Source: JADFJB01 sp964464595 (lineage in GTDB: Bacteria; Zhuqueibacterota; JdFR-76; DREG01). From it: 64,000 bases of DNA. The stretch is from assembly GCA_964464595.1 (NCBI GenBank), contig CAYXGW010000005.1:60662-124661 (forward strand). The letters run 5' to 3'. The position numbers and the translations under genes are program-made. Each line of letters begins with the position of its first letter. Positions within the stretch are counted from its first letter, which is position 1. Positions 28,301 through 36,471 of this stretch are shown here, one piece after another. Below the pieces are notes generated by a model. It did not search any database and was not told where the DNA came from. It saw only the letters and a list, made by a program, of their open reading frames with translations.

Positions 28301-29063
28301 CAACATTAGGCTACGCACTCCTAGTTATAAAAAATTTGGTGAAGCAAACCTAAAAATGATATTGGGTCCCAGGATAGAAAATGCATCTATATTAGAGTCA
28401 AATAAACTATCACATATGATATTTTTCAGCGAGGGTAATAGATTTAAGGGTATTGAACTTCCACCTGAGGCTCAATTTGCTCCAGCCTTCCATGTAAGTG
28501 TAGCTGATTTTGATGGTGATGGCCACGAAGATGTATTTCTTAGTCAAAACTTCTTCTCTTCCCAAATTGAAACTGCAAGGAACGACGCAGGACGTAGTTT
28601 GTGGTTAAGAGGCGATGGCACCGGAAATCTAGTTCCTGTAGCTGGACAAGAATCAGGAATTATTGTTTACGGAGAACAGCGTGGCGCCGCCTTTGGCGAC
28701 TACGACAAGGATGGCCGTATAGATATTGCTATTAGTCAAAACGGTGCTCAAACAAAATTATACCATAATATTGGCGCTAAACCCGGATTAAGAATTCAAC
28801 TGGTAGACTCCAATGGAAACATCGGCGGTATAGGTGCAACAATTCGAATTAAATATACTAATCATTATGGACCTGCCAGAGAAATTCATGCCGGTTCGGG
28901 TTATTGGTCACAAGATTCCATGATCCAGGTATTAGGATTGCAAGAGGAGGTAAAAGGTATTTGGGTACGATGGCCCGGTGGAAAAATTACAGAAACCAAA
29001 ATACTTAACATTGTAAATGAAATAACCCTCAACCCGGAAGGACGGATTATAGATTCCCGATAA
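25359..29063 (+). CDS. Double CRTAC1 protein (two FG-GAP/ASPIC-UnbV units), 1234 aa
   Basis: Same architecture and nearly the same length as the 8710 protein: N-terminal membrane anchor (VIAVISILVVIIIIQLWPEK), a conserved entry segment YSGFRWTKL, first FG-GAP block (DIDSDGMVD, DIDGDGDLD, DIDDDGDPD, DIDLDGYED), ASPIC/UnbV (AVGAKIKVYNG, IEVTWRNGK), second FG-GAP block (DIDNDGNDD, DYDGDGDLD, DIDEDGDPD, DFDGDGHED, DYDKDGRID) and final ASPIC/UnbV (GIGATIRIKYTNH, IWVRWPGGK). Motifs such as SGAVFSD, GYWSQDS and YGEQRGAA are shared with the paralogue. The local sequence looks more A+T-rich at third positions than the 8710 copy, so the duplication is not recent. Likely exported, calcium-binding and anchored; ligand unknown. 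Confidence 0.85.
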   Translation: MKLMWKVIAVISILVVIIIIQLWPEKDAKWQEYSGFRWTKLKSFKSNKPAFSQLPPSTTNISFTNSLTPEQIKNNRVLLNGSGVAVGDIDSDGMVDIYFCRLNGSNELYKNLGNWKFKEIAAEAGVSCPDQFSTGATFADIDGDGDLDLLVTSTGGPNAYFVNDGTGKFTDATKSAGLHSNTGASTIAFADIDGDGDLDLYITNYKKIRAEDIFTPYELEFDNVVQKIDNKFEIVEDYKDHYILAERGKYVLRLETGEPDFLFINDGYGHFNKAAFTDRFRSESGQPISDQNDWGLTVRFQDIDDDGDPDIYVCNDFDSPDRLWINDGNGYFQEISKLSIRSTSISTMGIDFSDIDRDGDLDFFLVDMLSQLHHKRKTQMGTMVPTPLAIGDIDNRPQYMRNTLFLNRGDGSYAEIGQFSSVQASDWSWSPIFLDIDLDGYEDILIPTGHFYDALDSDTNDKIRKRIALRFPNYQRFIFLYPSLKLPNVVFRNRGDLTFEDVSEKWGFASEDISHGIALGDFDNDGDMDVVTNRFEFPAGVYRNNASEPRVAVRLHGLPPNTQAVGAKIKVYNGPVPQRKEVISGGTYLSGSDPLYVFATGNTKKELSIEVTWRNGKQFEITDVMPNRIYEIYEKNTAEEIPNSKQKIAITPFYKDVSDLINHRHNEDPFDDFQRQSLLPYKLSQLGPGISWFDIDNDGNDDLIIPSGKGGHLAYFHNVGDGNFERINDPLLTSKIQHDQTSVLGWTKENGGTSLLVVHSNYENQQPGESFAIRYDFKNGNAKSTKKIPSGLSSSGPAVMADYDGDGDLDLFIGGRTIPGRYPEPASSRMYLNQNEEFIIDEENTSRLKQIGMVSGAVFSDIDEDGDPDLVLAVEWGPITVYRNTDGLYSNATEELGLAQYRGWWNGVTTGDLNEDGKLDIIATNWGLNTKYHYDGEHPLKIYYNDFDNNGTLDIVEAYFDPLMNDFVPERGMAALSTGVPNIRLRTPSYKKFGEANLKMILGPRIENASILESNKLSHMIFFSEGNRFKGIELPPEAQFAPAFHVSVADFDGDGHEDVFLSQNFFSSQIETARNDAGRSLWLRGDGTGNLVPVAGQESGIIVYGEQRGAAFGDYDKDGRIDIAISQNGAQTKLYHNIGAKPGLRIQLVDSNGNIGGIGATIRIKYTNHYGPAREIHAGSGYWSQDSMIQVLGLQEEVKGIWVRWPGGKITETKILNIVNEITLNPEGRIIDSR

Positions 29064-29403
29064 ATAATGCCTGGAGGAGTCTCTACAAGCAGTTTAATAC
29101 CAATAATCTTTCCCTATTAAAACATTCAAAGGCACGTTTGAGTTGAAATCTCTTCTTTCCTATTGTGCGGATTTTACAAAAATTCGCACTGCATCAAAAT
29201 CATAATACTTTTTTAATTATTTTTAGCAAGAAAAAAATATATCTGTTTCCTATTGTGTAACGTGCTGTTTTCAACAAGTTTTTTGCAGAATGTCCAAACT
29301 TTGGTTTTTGGGTAATGCCTCATTATACGCCATCTTAAATGGCTCTGATTTAAATGTCGTTAGAATATAAGCTGAAAATTTGTAAAGGCCACTATGATGA
29401 AGC
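29064..29403. other. Convergent intergenic region with a strong hairpin
   Basis: 340 bp between the rightward CRTAC1 gene and the leftward Nudix gene. GTGCGGATTTT (29165-29175) pairs along all 11 bases (one G-U) with AAAATTCGCAC (29179-29189) over a 3-nt loop. There is no adjacent T-run, so it is a processing or barrier hairpin, or a weak bidirectional terminator. The 12-mer TTTCCTATTGTG occurs at 29156 and again at 29246; its meaning is unclear. Confidence 0.5.
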
Positions 29404-29859
29404 CTACATCTTTTTATTATCCATTAAATTGTTCTTAAATAAATCTTTTAGAAATTGTTTGAGGCCAATTGTATATTTAAAGCGATTCAATTCATCCGAT
29501 CTTAACCAAGAATAGTCATCTGCATCACTATCGGGTACTATTTTGTTCGATTTTGTGTTACAAATATAATTTATAATAACGTAGTGATAATTCACTTTCC
29601 CCGATTTATCATAAAGTATTCTATCATATACAGCATTAAATTGATGGTCTTCTACCCTAATTCCACATTCCTCACTAATTTCTCTATGTAAAGCTTCTAC
29701 TAACGTTTCCCCAACCTTAACAATACCGCCGGGAATACTCCACAACCCTTTTCCAGGTTCCTTTGATCTTTTAATAATTAGAATCTTGTTTGAATTATTA
29801 AAAATAGCTGCACTGACAGCCACAAAAGGCCGATTAGGATAAGCTCGTGTTTGATCCAT
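29404..29859 (-). CDS. Nudix hydrolase
   Basis: A 151-aa protein with a complete Nudix box: G45-x5-E51-x7-R59-E60-I61-S-E63-E64-C-G66-I67, the metal-binding pyrophosphohydrolase signature GX5EX7REUXEEXGU. Preceding residues KEPGKGLWSIPGGIV are typical of the MutT/ADP-ribose-pyrophosphatase-like groups. It hydrolyses a nucleoside diphosphate linked to another moiety; the substrate cannot be read from the sequence. It is the last gene of the minus-strand housekeeping block but is separated from the sigma factor by a terminator, so it is probably transcribed alone. Confidence 0.9.
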   Translation of the reverse strand: MDQTRAYPNRPFVAVSAAIFNNSNKILIIKRSKEPGKGLWSIPGGIVKVGETLVEALHREISEECGIRVEDHQFNAVYDRILYDKSGKVNYHYVIINYICNTKSNKIVPDSDADDYSWLRSDELNRFKYTIGLKQFLKDLFKNNLMDNKKM

Positions 29860-29908
29860 GTTTTGATCCGATGATTAGTTTGCCGAGGTTTAAGTTATGT
29901 TTAAACCT

Positions 29909-29942
29909 AAAAAAAAGCGATCCTTCTTAAAAGGTCGCTTTA
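29909..29942 (-). terminator. Rho-independent terminator of the sigma-factor gene
   Basis: Read on the minus strand, AAGCGACCTT pairs with AAGGATCGCTT (one bulged base) and is followed by a run of eight T. It lies about 30 bp after the sigma-factor stop codon. Confidence 0.75.
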
Positions 29943-29969
29943 TATTTCGAAGGATTTTGGTATTGATTT

Positions 29970-30827
29970 CTAACCAAGAAATTGGCGGAGCATTTTACCT
30001 TTGCTTGTTCTACGAAGCTTTTTTAAAGCCAATTCCTTGATCTGCCGGACTCGCTCGCGACTCAGACTCAACCGATCTCCAATTTCACTTAGAGTTAGCG
30101 TTCTTTCTTCTGATATTCCGTAGTACAACTTTAGAATTTCACCTTCACGAATCGGTAAAGAATCTAATACTTTCGCAACTTCAATCTTTAATGATTCATC
30201 TATCAAAGAATTATCTGGTTGAGGAGATTTGTCGTCAGGAATAAAATCCAAAAGAGTGGAATCATAGTCATCACTAATCATTTCATCCAATGAAAGATCT
30301 TTACCAAAGTTTTTCATTATACTGGATAGATCAGTGATAGAGATTCCAAGTTCTTTAGTTACCTCTTCCATGCTCGGATCTCGCCCTAGTTCCTTGCGAA
30401 GTTTATTATAGGTTTTTTCAACCTTAAAAACTTCCCATACTTTGTTGAATGGTAACCTGACCATTTTAGATTGATTTACAATTGCTTCCATGATTGCTTG
30501 ACGAATCCACCAAACAGCATAGGAAATAAACCGAAATCCCTTGGTTCGATCAAACTTATGAGCTGCTTTGATCAAGCCAATATTCCCTTCGTTTATTAAA
30601 TCTTCAAGAGGAAGACCTCTATTCTGATACTCTTTGGAAACAGAGACAACAAATCTTAAGTTAGCCTCAACAAGTTGATTTAATGCTTGTTCACTACCCT
30701 CTGATATTTCTTCTGCTAATTTTATTTCCTGCTCTTGTGTTATGAGAGGCGTCTTTTGAATATCCTGCAAGTAGTTAGCAAGTGAAGCCTTATAGGTCAT
30801 CAAATTTTCGTTTCTTTTTTGTGCCAT
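29970..30827 (-). CDS. rpoD: Sigma-70 family RNA polymerase sigma factor, primary type
   Basis: A 285-aa sigma factor. Region 1.2/2 is complete (DIQKTPLITQEQEIKLAEEI; LVEANLRFVVSVSKEYQNRG; LIQLAN-equivalent LEDLINEGNIGLIKAAHKFD; FRFISYAVWWIRQAIMEAI), region 3 follows (LGRDPSMEEVTKELGI), and region 4 ends with the helix-turn-helix LTLSEIGDRLSLSRERVRQI. Region 1.1 and the non-conserved region are absent, as in the roughly 290-aa RpoD/SigA proteins of Bacteroidota and relatives, so it is probably the housekeeping sigma, though a group 2 sigma cannot be excluded. The classical TTGACA/TATATT promoter at 18772 fits this class. Start at 30827 follows AGGAAAGC. Confidence 0.88.
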   Translation of the reverse strand: MAQKRNENLMTYKASLANYLQDIQKTPLITQEQEIKLAEEISEGSEQALNQLVEANLRFVVSVSKEYQNRGLPLEDLINEGNIGLIKAAHKFDRTKGFRFISYAVWWIRQAIMEAIVNQSKMVRLPFNKVWEVFKVEKTYNKLRKELGRDPSMEEVTKELGISITDLSSIMKNFGKDLSLDEMISDDYDSTLLDFIPDDKSPQPDNSLIDESLKIEVAKVLDSLPIREGEILKLYYGISEERTLTLSEIGDRLSLSRERVRQIKELALKKLRRTSKGKMLRQFLG

Positions 30828-30946
30828 GCCCCAGCTTTCCTATTATTTAATGGTTATTAATTATCTAACTTTATTACAAAGTTAATTTTATACGTCTTTA
30901 GTCATAAATTTGTTCATTATTCATAGTTGATTTTAAAAGCATTTTT

Positions 30947-32029
30947 TCATGATTCCAATAAAGGCATTTGTCGTAAAATATTGTCAGAAATGTTCAGAAA
31001 TGCTTGAGATAGTGGTGATTCCGGTTTACCAAAGACTATAGGCTCTCCAATATCTCCTCCAATTCGGATTTCAATATCAAGCGGAATTGAACCAAGAAAA
31101 GGTACATTTAATTTTTCGCTTGTTTTTAAACCACCACCATGATCAAATATCTCTGATCGTTCTTGACAATGGGGGCACACAAAATAGCTCATATTTTCAA
31201 CAACTCCAATAATATCCACATCCACTTTTTGAAACATACGGACACCTTTAACTACATCCGCAAGTGCTACATCCTGTGGAGTCGTAACAATAATTGAACC
31301 ATCTAAATTTATCAGACTGGATAGACTCAACTGAGCATCTCCTGTTCCTGGCGGCATGTCCACTATAAAATAGTCAACATCCTCCCATGTAACATCTGTC
31401 ATAAATTGTTCAATCGCTTTACCCACCATTGGTCCACGCCAAACAACGGGTGAATCATCTTCCAAAAAGAATCCAATTGACATGAGTTTGATTCCATAAC
31501 GATCAATTGGCAATATCCGATTTCCTTGTGCAACCGGCTTTTTATTAATGCCCATCATTATTGGTATGTTTGGGCCATAAATATCAGCATCTAACAATCC
31601 AACCCGGGCGCCTCTTTGTGCAAGCCCAAGGGCTAAATTGGTAGCAACCGTTGATTTACCAACACCTCCTTTTCCACTGGCGACCGCTATTTTATATTTA
31701 ATATCAGTTAATAGTTTTGGAGCTGTCTTATCAGATGGGACATGCGAAGGTTTCGGTTGAGGCTTAACTTTTTCTGTGGGAGTACCAATTTCCATAGCAA
31801 TTTGCTTAATTCCATTGAGCCCTTTAATTTTCTCTCGAATCGTCTTCGAAATTTGTTTTCTTAACTGCTGATCCTTGCTATCAATTTCCAAAACAAGCTT
31901 AACCATTGCATCTTTCACAACGACATTTTTCACAGCGCCATATGTAACCAACCCTTGATCGGTATTTGGATACTGAATCTTTTCCAGTTCTGTTTTTATT
32001 GTTTCCGCATCAATCATTTTGTTATTCAT
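30947..32029 (-). CDS. mrp: Mrp/ApbC-type iron-sulfur carrier P-loop ATPase
   Basis: A 360-aa protein. Residues 1-85 form an N-terminal MIP18/DUF59-type domain. The ATPase domain has the deviant Walker A GKGGVGKS (119-126), then DADIYGPNIPIMMG and the VDMPPGTGDA motif. The paired cysteines C285 and C288 (FVCPHCQE) are those that hold a bridging Fe-S cluster in Mrp/NBP35 dimers. Its role is cluster assembly or transfer to apo-proteins, which suits a neighbourhood containing the nine-cluster complex I operon, though it is 6 kb away. AAAGGAATA precedes the ATG. It is separated from rplS by 234 bp of A+T-rich DNA. Confidence 0.92.
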   Translation of the reverse strand: MNNKMIDAETIKTELEKIQYPNTDQGLVTYGAVKNVVVKDAMVKLVLEIDSKDQQLRKQISKTIREKIKGLNGIKQIAMEIGTPTEKVKPQPKPSHVPSDKTAPKLLTDIKYKIAVASGKGGVGKSTVATNLALGLAQRGARVGLLDADIYGPNIPIMMGINKKPVAQGNRILPIDRYGIKLMSIGFFLEDDSPVVWRGPMVGKAIEQFMTDVTWEDVDYFIVDMPPGTGDAQLSLSSLINLDGSIIVTTPQDVALADVVKGVRMFQKVDVDIIGVVENMSYFVCPHCQERSEIFDHGGGLKTSEKLNVPFLGSIPLDIEIRIGGDIGEPIVFGKPESPLSQAFLNISDNILRQMPLLES

Positions 32030-32263
32030 TATTCCTTTAAAACCGAATCTTAGAAATATAATTCAATAAGAACACATCCTATCCTTATTGATTTCAATTA
32101 AATGGTTATTGCCGGCATCAAACTAAAACGATAAAATTGAGTGGCAATATATTAATTTAATTCAGCAATAGCAAGTGCTAAATTAATAAAAACTCCCCTT
32201 TATGAAAAAAAGGCAGTAAATATAATTAAAAAATTAAATTTATATTAAAATCTAAAGTCAATA

Positions 32264-32608
32264 TTAAGTCGTTTTTTCTTCAATCCGAGCAGCTTTTCCT
32301 GTTAAATCTCTCAAATAATAAAGTTTAGCCCTTCGGACTTTCCCACGGCGGATTACATCAATTTTCGCAATATTGGGTGAATGAAACGGAAATATCCTTT
32401 CTACGCCTACACCATTAGAAATTTTTCGTACAGTAAAAGTCTTGTTGATACCAGCACCTCGAATTTTAATGACGACACCCTGATAAATTTGGATTCGTTC
32501 TTTGTCACCCTCTCTTACTTTTACGTGTACGGCTATTGTATCACCGGGTGCAAACTTAGGTAAGTCATCTTTCAGCAAATCCATCCCAACACCTTCAAGC
32601 TTTCCCAT
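32264..32608 (-). CDS. rplS: 50S ribosomal protein L19
   Basis: I place the start at the ATG at 32608 (114 aa, MGKLEGVGMDLL) because AGGAG lies seven bases before it. The frame also extends to a TTG at 32623, but that overlaps the trmD stop and precedes the ribosome-binding site. Conserved L19 features: FAPGDTIAVHVKVREGDKER, QIYQGVVIKIRGAG, FTVRKISNGVGVERIFPFHS and RRGKVRRAKLYYLRDLTGKA. L19 sits at the 30S-50S interface. It is the last gene of ffh-rpsP-khpA-rimM-trmD-rplS, the widely conserved order. Confidence 0.95.
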   Translation of the reverse strand: MGKLEGVGMDLLKDDLPKFAPGDTIAVHVKVREGDKERIQIYQGVVIKIRGAGINKTFTVRKISNGVGVERIFPFHSPNIAKIDVIRRGKVRRAKLYYLRDLTGKAARIEEKTT

Positions 32609-32619
32609 CTTACTACTCC

Positions 32620-33327
32620 TCAATTAGTATTTTTTCTAACATTTTCTTTTATTAAATCTTTTCGTCTTGCCATTGTACGATCTATAGATTGTTCTTTCCG
32701 CCATTTCTGAATATTTTCATGGTGACCAGATAGCAATACCTCCGGCACCTTCATTCCACGATACTTGTCAGGTCTGGTATAATACGGGCAATCAAGATAT
32801 TTTTGTTGAAAAGAATCCGTGGTAGCTGATTCAATATCACTAATAGCACCCGGGATCAGTCTAATTACGGCATCCATTATCACAAGCGCCGGTAATTCAC
32901 CACCAGTTAACACATAATCGCCCAAAGATATTTCATCAGTTACCAATCCTTCAATTACTCTTTCATCAATTCCTTTATAATGCCCACATAAAAATACAAG
33001 GTGCGATTCCTCAACCAATTCGTTCGCTATCTGTTGGTTGAAAACTCTTCCTTGAGGGCTCAAGTAAATTATTTTACTATCGCATTCAGAATCTAAGGAT
33101 TGATAAATATGATCGACACATCTAAAAAAAGGTTCAGGCTTCATAACCATACCAGGTCCACCTCCATAAGGATAGTCATCAACCTTATGGTGTTTATCAG
33201 AACTAAATTTCCTTAGATCATGAATATTGATATCAACAAGTTTTTTATGCCGGGCTTGTTTAATAATACTTTCTTCAATGGGGCTTTCGGCTAAATAAGG
33301 AAAAGCTGTGACAATATCTATTCTCAT
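32620..33327 (-). CDS. trmD: tRNA (guanine-37-N1)-methyltransferase
   Basis: A 235-aa SPOUT-class methyltransferase that makes m1G37 using S-adenosylmethionine and prevents +1 frameshifting. Visible hallmarks: MRIDIVTAFP at the N-terminus, HKVDDYPYGGGPGMVMKPEP, the trefoil-knot SAM site ICGHYKGIDERV-type (here LCGHYKGIDERVIEGLVTDE), ISLGDYVLTGGELPALVIMD and the C-terminal YTRPDKYRGMKVPEVLLSG. Length is normal (about 230-250). It starts one base after rimM ends and stops 12 bases before the chosen rplS start. Confidence 0.96.
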   Translation of the reverse strand: MRIDIVTAFPYLAESPIEESIIKQARHKKLVDINIHDLRKFSSDKHHKVDDYPYGGGPGMVMKPEPFFRCVDHIYQSLDSECDSKIIYLSPQGRVFNQQIANELVEESHLVFLCGHYKGIDERVIEGLVTDEISLGDYVLTGGELPALVIMDAVIRLIPGAISDIESATTDSFQQKYLDCPYYTRPDKYRGMKVPEVLLSGHHENIQKWRKEQSIDRTMARRKDLIKENVRKNTN

Positions 33328-33328
33328 T

Positions 33329-33868
33329 TTATTGGCCTATTTCCAGATCAAGCAGGCCTTGTAAAACTTGTATTGTGATTCGTCTTTGATCTATTGAAAT
33401 GTCTTTAACTATTTCTGCTACAAATGGAATCATTACTTTTTTTTTATTCCTTTTCTTAACAATCAATAAATCCTGTGCTGGAGAGGATAACACATCAGCA
33501 ATCGTACCAATATACTCTCCTTCAAGTGATAAAACTTTCAAGCCGATTAGATCGAAGGCATAATAAGAATCGGAAGGTAATTCAATACATTCCTCCCGAT
33601 TTATACATATTTCGTATCCGATGACTGCTTCAGCTTCACTTATAGAGTTAATACAATCTAATTTTATAAGAACTCTATCTTGATGTAATCTTACACCATC
33701 AATTTTGGCAGAAAAGCTACTATCCCCGCCAACAGGAATCATGAATATTTCGGACAAACTATGAAACCGATTGGGGAAATCCGTTAACGGCTTAACTTTT
33801 AACTCTCCACGGACTCCATGGGGTTTGATAACTATGCCGACTCTTACAAGGTCAGCATTGTCTGACAT
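33329..33868 (-). CDS. rimM: Ribosome maturation factor RimM
   Basis: A 179-aa two-domain 16S rRNA processing factor. The N-terminal domain begins VRVGIVIKPHGVRGELKVKP and the C-terminal PRC-barrel domain has YYAFDLIGLKVLSLEGEYIG then TIADVLSSPAQDLLIVKK and MIPFVAEIVKDI. It acts on the head of the 30S subunit and binds S19. It is placed between khpA and trmD in the usual order; the start at 33868 lies 13 bp after the khpA stop. Confidence 0.95.
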   Translation of the reverse strand: MSDNADLVRVGIVIKPHGVRGELKVKPLTDFPNRFHSLSEIFMIPVGGDSSFSAKIDGVRLHQDRVLIKLDCINSISEAEAVIGYEICINREECIELPSDSYYAFDLIGLKVLSLEGEYIGTIADVLSSPAQDLLIVKKRNKKKVMIPFVAEIVKDISIDQRRITIQVLQGLLDLEIGQ

Positions 33869-33881
33869 TGTTGACAGAAGC

Positions 33882-34112
33882 TTATTCTAAAATTTCTAGA
33901 ACAGCTCGCCTGCCACTTTTTGCAGACGCCGCAGCTAATAATGTACGAATGGATTTGGCTGTTTGGCCTCTTTTTCCAATTACTTTGCCAAGATCACCAT
34001 CTCCAACACGAAGCTCATACACGACTGTGCGCTCGCCATCAATCTCACTAACACGCACCTCATCCGGCTTATCGACCAGATGCTTTGCAATGAACTCGAC
34101 AAACTCCTTCAT
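33882..34112 (-). CDS. khpA: KH-domain RNA-binding protein KhpA
   Basis: I use the ATG at 34112, which follows GGAGGGTCGG closely and gives the normal 76-aa protein beginning MKEFVEFIAKHLVDKPDEVR; the frame is open for another 27 codons upstream, but those residues (MANFWKRLHSS...) do not resemble the family. The KH core is GKVIGKRGQTAKSIR (residues 42-56; GxxG loop G46-K-R-G49). KhpA binds RNA, in some species as a heterodimer with KhpB. It lies between rpsP and rimM as in many bacteria. Confidence 0.93.
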   Translation of the reverse strand: MKEFVEFIAKHLVDKPDEVRVSEIDGERTVVYELRVGDGDLGKVIGKRGQTAKSIRTLLAAASAKSGRRAVLEILE

Positions 34113-34297
34113 TTCCGACCCTCCTTGCTGGTTGTGGCCAGTGTTACCTACACTAGGTTCTGAGCTGTGTAAGCGTTTCCAAAAATTCGCCATCCTCTTC
34201 AGATACTTAGTCCATAGATTATAAAAGAAATATCAATGAATTTTTCCTGCCTTGACATGAAGGTATTGTCCTCGCTGGTAAAGCTTATCGTTCTATA

Positions 34298-34969
34298 CTA
34301 AGCGTCAGTTTTTTCAGAATCTGCTTCTTTACTCTCTTCATCTTGAGTTTCTGATTCATTTTCCGATTTTGGTTCCGGTGCCTGTGCTTTAACATCATCA
34401 ACAGCGGGTTTTTCTTCTACCGCTTCAACCTCATCTTTCACTTCTTCTTCAGGTACTACTTTCTCTCCAACAGTCTCTTCTGCAACTTCAGCATCAACTT
34501 GGACTTCTATGGTTACTGTCTCTTTTGCTTCTGTTTTTTTAACTTCCTTTTTTTCTTGTTCTTCTATTTTAGCCTTTTTTTCTTCAGATATTTTTGCTGC
34601 TTGAGATTTTTTCTCTTCCAATTTTGCTTGTATTTTTTTCTGTCTTTCTAATTGGATCACTTCCCAAAGCTTCATTTTTTCATCCATCTCTTTTTCCGAA
34701 AGTTTTTTCCTGATCAAATCCCATTTATAAAGGATTCCTTCCCTTCGTAACAAAGATTTTACTGTATCGGATGGAATTGCACCCACACCCAACCAATAAA
34801 GCGCCCTCTCCTCATTGATCGAAACTTCCAAAGGCTCAACTAAAGGATTATAAGTTCCTAGTTTTTCGAGATATTTGCCATCTCGAGGAGATCTGGAGTC
34901 TATAGCTATTACCCTATAAAAGGGTTTCTTTTTCCTTCCCATTCTCATTAATCTTAATTTAACCGCCAA
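34298..34969 (-). CDS. rpsP: 30S ribosomal protein S16 with a 130-residue acidic tail
   Basis: Residues 1 to about 88 are a normal S16 (MAVKLRLMRMGRKKKPFYRV; SPRDGKYLEKLGTYNPL; LGVGAIPSDTVKSLL). S16 is usually 80-90 aa; this protein has 223. The extra C-terminus starts with a Lys/Glu-rich helix (KLWEVIQLERQKKIQAKLEE) that looks like coiled coil and ends in a highly acidic, low-complexity segment of Glu, Val, Ala, Asp and Ser (EEEVKDEVEAVEEKPAVDD; SETQDEESKEADSEKTD). C-terminal S16 extensions are known in Bacteroidota relatives; their purpose is unclear. There is no frameshift at the junction. Confidence 0.95.
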   Translation of the reverse strand: MAVKLRLMRMGRKKKPFYRVIAIDSRSPRDGKYLEKLGTYNPLVEPLEVSINEERALYWLGVGAIPSDTVKSLLRREGILYKWDLIRKKLSEKEMDEKMKLWEVIQLERQKKIQAKLEEKKSQAAKISEEKKAKIEEQEKKEVKKTEAKETVTIEVQVDAEVAEETVGEKVVPEEEVKDEVEAVEEKPAVDDVKAQAPEPKSENESETQDEESKEADSEKTDA

Positions 34970-34999
34970 ATCAATTCTCCTCTTCTATTGCTTATTCAT

Positions 35000-36328
35000 T
35001 TATAAGTTAAAAGGAAATGCTCCCTTCGGCAATCCTTTTTTACCCAGTTTACTCATACGTTTAAACATTTTTTGCATTTGTGTAAATTGATTAAGTAATC
35101 TATTTACATCTTGCACGCTGGTTCCACTTCCTATCGCAATTCTTTTTCTTCTACTTCCATTTATGATTTGTGGTTTATACCTTTCCTGTCTCGTCATTGA
35201 TTGAATAATAGCTTCCGTCTGAATTAAAGCAGAATCATCGATTTGACCAGCCATTTTCGACATGTTTAAACCCGGGATCATTCCCATTACTTGTTGCAAG
35301 GGGCCCATTTTCTTAACTTGTTGCATCTGATCAAGAAAATCTTCAAGTGTAAAATCAAAATGTTTTAACTTCTTCTCAAATTTTTTAGCTTTTTCATGAT
35401 CAACAACATCTTGAGCTTTTTCTACTAAAGTCAATATATCACCCATGCCAAGAATACGCGAGGCCATTCTGTCAGGATGAAATCTTTCTAAAGCCTCCAA
35501 TTTTTCGCCGGAGCTGATAAATTTTATGGGTTTACCCGTTACCGCCTTTATAGAAAGAGACGCTCCACCCCGGGCATCACCATCCATTTTAGTTAGGACA
35601 ACTCCATTATAATCAATTTTGTTTTGGAATTCCAATGCCGAATTTACTGCATCCTGGCCTGTCATACTATCTGCAACAAATAAAATTTCGTTTGGAGTAA
35701 CCGTCTCCTTAATTTTTACCAATTCATCCATCATCTCTTGATCGATATGAAGTCGTCCCGCAGTATCTATAATGATAACATCCTTGTTGTTCTTACGTGC
35801 GAAAGAAATAGATTGCTTACATAAATCAACTGGCGCTTTACCAGCCTCCGAGTATACAGGTACATTAATTTGATTACCCAATGTCTGCAACTGTTTTACT
35901 GCTGCCGGACGGTAAATATCTGCTGCAACCATGACCGGAAAATGGCCACGGGAAGAATAATATTTGGCCAACTTTCCAACGAATGTAGTTTTTCCCGAAC
36001 CTTGCAACCCCACCACCATAAAAATCGTTGGCGGTATATTCGAAAAATGCAAATCTTCAGAAGTTTGCCCCATTAAATGAGTCAATTCATCATTAACTAT
36101 TTTAACAATCTGTTGTCCTGGAGTTATACTTTTTACAACTTCCTGACCAATGGCTTTTTCTTGAACTTTTCCTATGAATTGTTTGGCAACTTTAAAGTTT
36201 ACATCGGCTTCCAACAACACTCTTCTAATATCACGAAGAGCATCCATAATGTTCGCTTCCGAAAGTTTCCCTTGGCCTTTTATTTTGCGAAAAACATTGT
36301 TAAGTTTATTTGAAATCTCTTCAAACAT
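35000..36328 (-). CDS. ffh: Signal recognition particle GTPase Ffh
   Basis: A 442-aa SRP54-type protein, normal length. N domain (MFEEISNKLNNVFRKIKGQG) to about residue 90; G domain with G1 GLQGSGKT (108-115), DTAGRLHID (G3), TKMDGDARGG (G4) and GEKLEALERFHPDRMASRIL; M domain from about residue 310 (FTLEDFLDQMQQVKKMGPLQ, then GMIPGLN), which binds signal peptides and 4.5S RNA (RKRIAIGSGTSVQDVNRLL). It targets inner-membrane and secreted proteins to FtsY/SecYEG. It heads the translation gene set ffh-rpsP-khpA-rimM-trmD-rplS. GGAAG precedes the ATG. Confidence 0.97.
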   Translation of the reverse strand: MFEEISNKLNNVFRKIKGQGKLSEANIMDALRDIRRVLLEADVNFKVAKQFIGKVQEKAIGQEVVKSITPGQQIVKIVNDELTHLMGQTSEDLHFSNIPPTIFMVVGLQGSGKTTFVGKLAKYYSSRGHFPVMVAADIYRPAAVKQLQTLGNQINVPVYSEAGKAPVDLCKQSISFARKNNKDVIIIDTAGRLHIDQEMMDELVKIKETVTPNEILFVADSMTGQDAVNSALEFQNKIDYNGVVLTKMDGDARGGASLSIKAVTGKPIKFISSGEKLEALERFHPDRMASRILGMGDILTLVEKAQDVVDHEKAKKFEKKLKHFDFTLEDFLDQMQQVKKMGPLQQVMGMIPGLNMSKMAGQIDDSALIQTEAIIQSMTRQERYKPQIINGSRRKRIAIGSGTSVQDVNRLLNQFTQMQKMFKRMSKLGKKGLPKGAFPFNL

Positions 36329-36471
36329 ACTACTTCCATAAAAATTCGGGTAAAGTTATAAATCCCTTGAGAACAATTAGTTAACCTTCTAAAATTATCT
36401 TTAAGTCTACTAATGTAATAAAATCATAGTGACTTTGCAATGATTTCTAATATTATGGGAATAGCCAACTT

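Noticed and set aside
29156..29257. Repeated 12-mer TTTCCTATTGTG
   Set aside because: Only two copies in A+T-rich DNA, no further shared flank; not enough to call a functional element.
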